A DNA stretch of 64,000 nt from Prevotella sp. (GTDB lineage: Bacteria; Bacteroidota; Bacteroidia; Bacteroidales; Bacteroidaceae). Each line of letters opens with the position of its first letter. The stretch's first letter is position 1. Shown piece by piece: positions 63,099 through 64,000 of the stretch. Under the pieces are notes generated by a model. It was not told the DNA's origin. It ran no database searches and saw only the letters and a program-made list of their open reading frames with translations. Location: positions 1-64,000 of the forward strand of contig JALETQ010000035.1 in assembly GCA_022781445.1 (NCBI GenBank). The letters run 5' to 3'. A program made the translations under genes and the position numbers.

Positions 63099-64000
63099 AT
63101 GAACATCAAAAGAAACATCATAGTCACGGGTCTTCTCCTGAGTTCACTCTTTGCCGGTGCCGTGCCGGCAAAGAGAGGGCTTTGGCGACAAGTGCGCCTG
63201 GCCGACGGAACGGAAGTGAGAGTGCAACTCATGGGCGACGAGAACATGCATTACTATGCCGATGCCGACCGCAATCTCTATCAGGTCGATCCCCAAGGCA
63301 TCTGCCGCCCCGTCAAGGAAGCCGACCTCCGGCAAGCCTATGCCCGCAGCAAGGCACGGCGACCGATGCCGGCACGCATGACACCCAACAGACTGGGAAA
63401 AGTAGACAAGGGCATTTTCCAAGGCACACAGCGCGGACTGATTATCCTTGTCGAGTTCCAAGACACCAAGTTCGGCGCAGGTCACGACCAAGCTCTCTAT
63501 CAGCGCATCGCCAACGAGCGCGGCTTCAGGTACGGAAACTTCCAAGGCAGCCTGCAGGACTACTTCCACGACCAGAGCTTCGGACAGTTCACCCTCAACT
63601 TCGATGTCGTCGGCCCGGTCACCATGTCCCATGAAGCGGCCTACTACGGCGGCAACGGTCCCGACAACAACGACCTCCGGCCGGGCGAGATGGCCGCCGA
63701 AGCCTGCAAGGCCGTCGAGGGGCAGGTCAATTTTGCCGACTACGACTGGGACAAGGACGGCATGGCCGACCAGGTGTACTTCCTCTATGCCGGCATGGGC
63801 GAAGCCGACGGAACCAATGCCGCGGCCACCATCTGGCCACACGCATGGAACCTTTCCGAATCGGACTACGGCAAGACGCTCACCATCGGCGGCGTGAAAA
63901 TCGACCGGTATGCCTGCAGCAACGAAATCAACGGTGACGGAGAGATCGAAGGCATCGGCATCATCTGCCACGAGTTTTCCCACTGCATGGGATTTCCCGA
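63099..64000 (+). CDS. M6-family secreted metalloprotease (partial, runs off the right edge)
   Basis: First 300 codons. Signal peptide to about residue 22 (SSLFAGAVPA). A propeptide-like region follows (ADGTEVRVQLMGDENMHYYADADRN), then the M6 domain: QRGLIILVEFQDTKF, SLQDYFHDQSFGQFTLNFDVVGP, FADYDWDKDGMADQVYFLYAG (possible Ca-binding DxDxDG) and the zinc site HEFSHCMGFP, the start of HExxHxxGxxD. Homologues (immune-inhibitor-A-like) degrade host or microbial proteins outside the cell. Co-transcribed with the choice-of-anchor J gene. Confidence 0.93.
   Translation, partial: MNIKRNIIVTGLLLSSLFAGAVPAKRGLWRQVRLADGTEVRVQLMGDENMHYYADADRNLYQVDPQGICRPVKEADLRQAYARSKARRPMPARMTPNRLGKVDKGIFQGTQRGLIILVEFQDTKFGAGHDQALYQRIANERGFRYGNFQGSLQDYFHDQSFGQFTLNFDVVGPVTMSHEAAYYGGNGPDNNDLRPGEMAAEACKAVEGQVNFADYDWDKDGMADQVYFLYAGMGEADGTNAAATIWPHAWNLSESDYGKTLTIGGVKIDRYACSNEINGDGEIEGIGIICHEFSHCMGFP

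Overview
The window reads as chromosome of a member of the Bacteroidales, most like the Prevotella side of the group. The evidence is a SusC/SusD import operon, many lipoproteins with a Cys lipobox, secreted proteins ending in type IX secretion-like C-terminal domains, a meso-diaminopimelate dehydrogenase, a reverse rubrerythrin with PerR, and repeated promoters of the Bacteroidetes type (TTTG, 19-20 nt, TAnnTTTG). No rRNA, tRNA, insertion sequence, prophage or CRISPR array was seen.

Layout. 1-2000: the start of a probable C10-type protease propeptide gene and a lipoprotein of the thiol-activated cytolysin family, both on the minus strand. 3-5 kb: ddh and a lone cobI. 5.2-7.7 kb: a 5'-nucleotidase-like phosphoesterase and nudC. 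7.8-8.1 kb: a 24-bp minisatellite. 8.2-13.5 kb: cls, a 583-aa TPR-like protein and dnaG. 14.9-22.4 kb: a four-gene SusC/SusD/zinc metallohydrolase/DUF4302 operon. 23.1-25.6 kb: pepD and a flippase-like membrane protein. 26.2-27.4 kb: a secreted choice-of-anchor J protein. 28.1-32.4 kb: pepP, a cytidylyltransferase-oxidoreductase fusion and a class V aminotransferase. 33.3-37.9 kb: an atypical Fur paralogue with purA and hisS, then perR and reverse rubrerythrin. 38.7-47.5 kb: a seven-gene membrane operon for envelope glycan or lipid modification. 47.9-53.0 kb: a housekeeping run (DUF1599, BT_3928-like, tpiA, SPOR, folE, xth). 53.9-55 kb: rpsO and a small MerR regulator. 55.4-56.6 kb: a secreted protein. 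57.1-59.6 kb: an ECF sigma/anti-sigma/GIN lipoprotein operon. 60.1-64 kb: a large choice-of-anchor J protein and the start of an M6 metalloprotease.

The long intergenic gaps carry three families of non-coding repeats. Family A is an element of about 70-200 bp whose ends are inverted copies of a sequence close to AACCCCAATCGGTCAT. Family B is five arrays of exactly 22-bp units, with single units flipped in register in two arrays. The third is a paired 30-bp promoter-like repeat upstream of dnaG.

The most interesting items are the cytolysin-family lipoprotein without the cholesterol-binding undecapeptide, the 22-bp arrays, the membrane operon that combines a UbiA-type prenyl-phosphate transferase with GtrA, a HAD phosphatase, DUF6080-like proteins, acyltransferases and a phosphoethanolamine transferase, and the cytidylyltransferase-oxidoreductase fusion translationally coupled to an aminotransferase.
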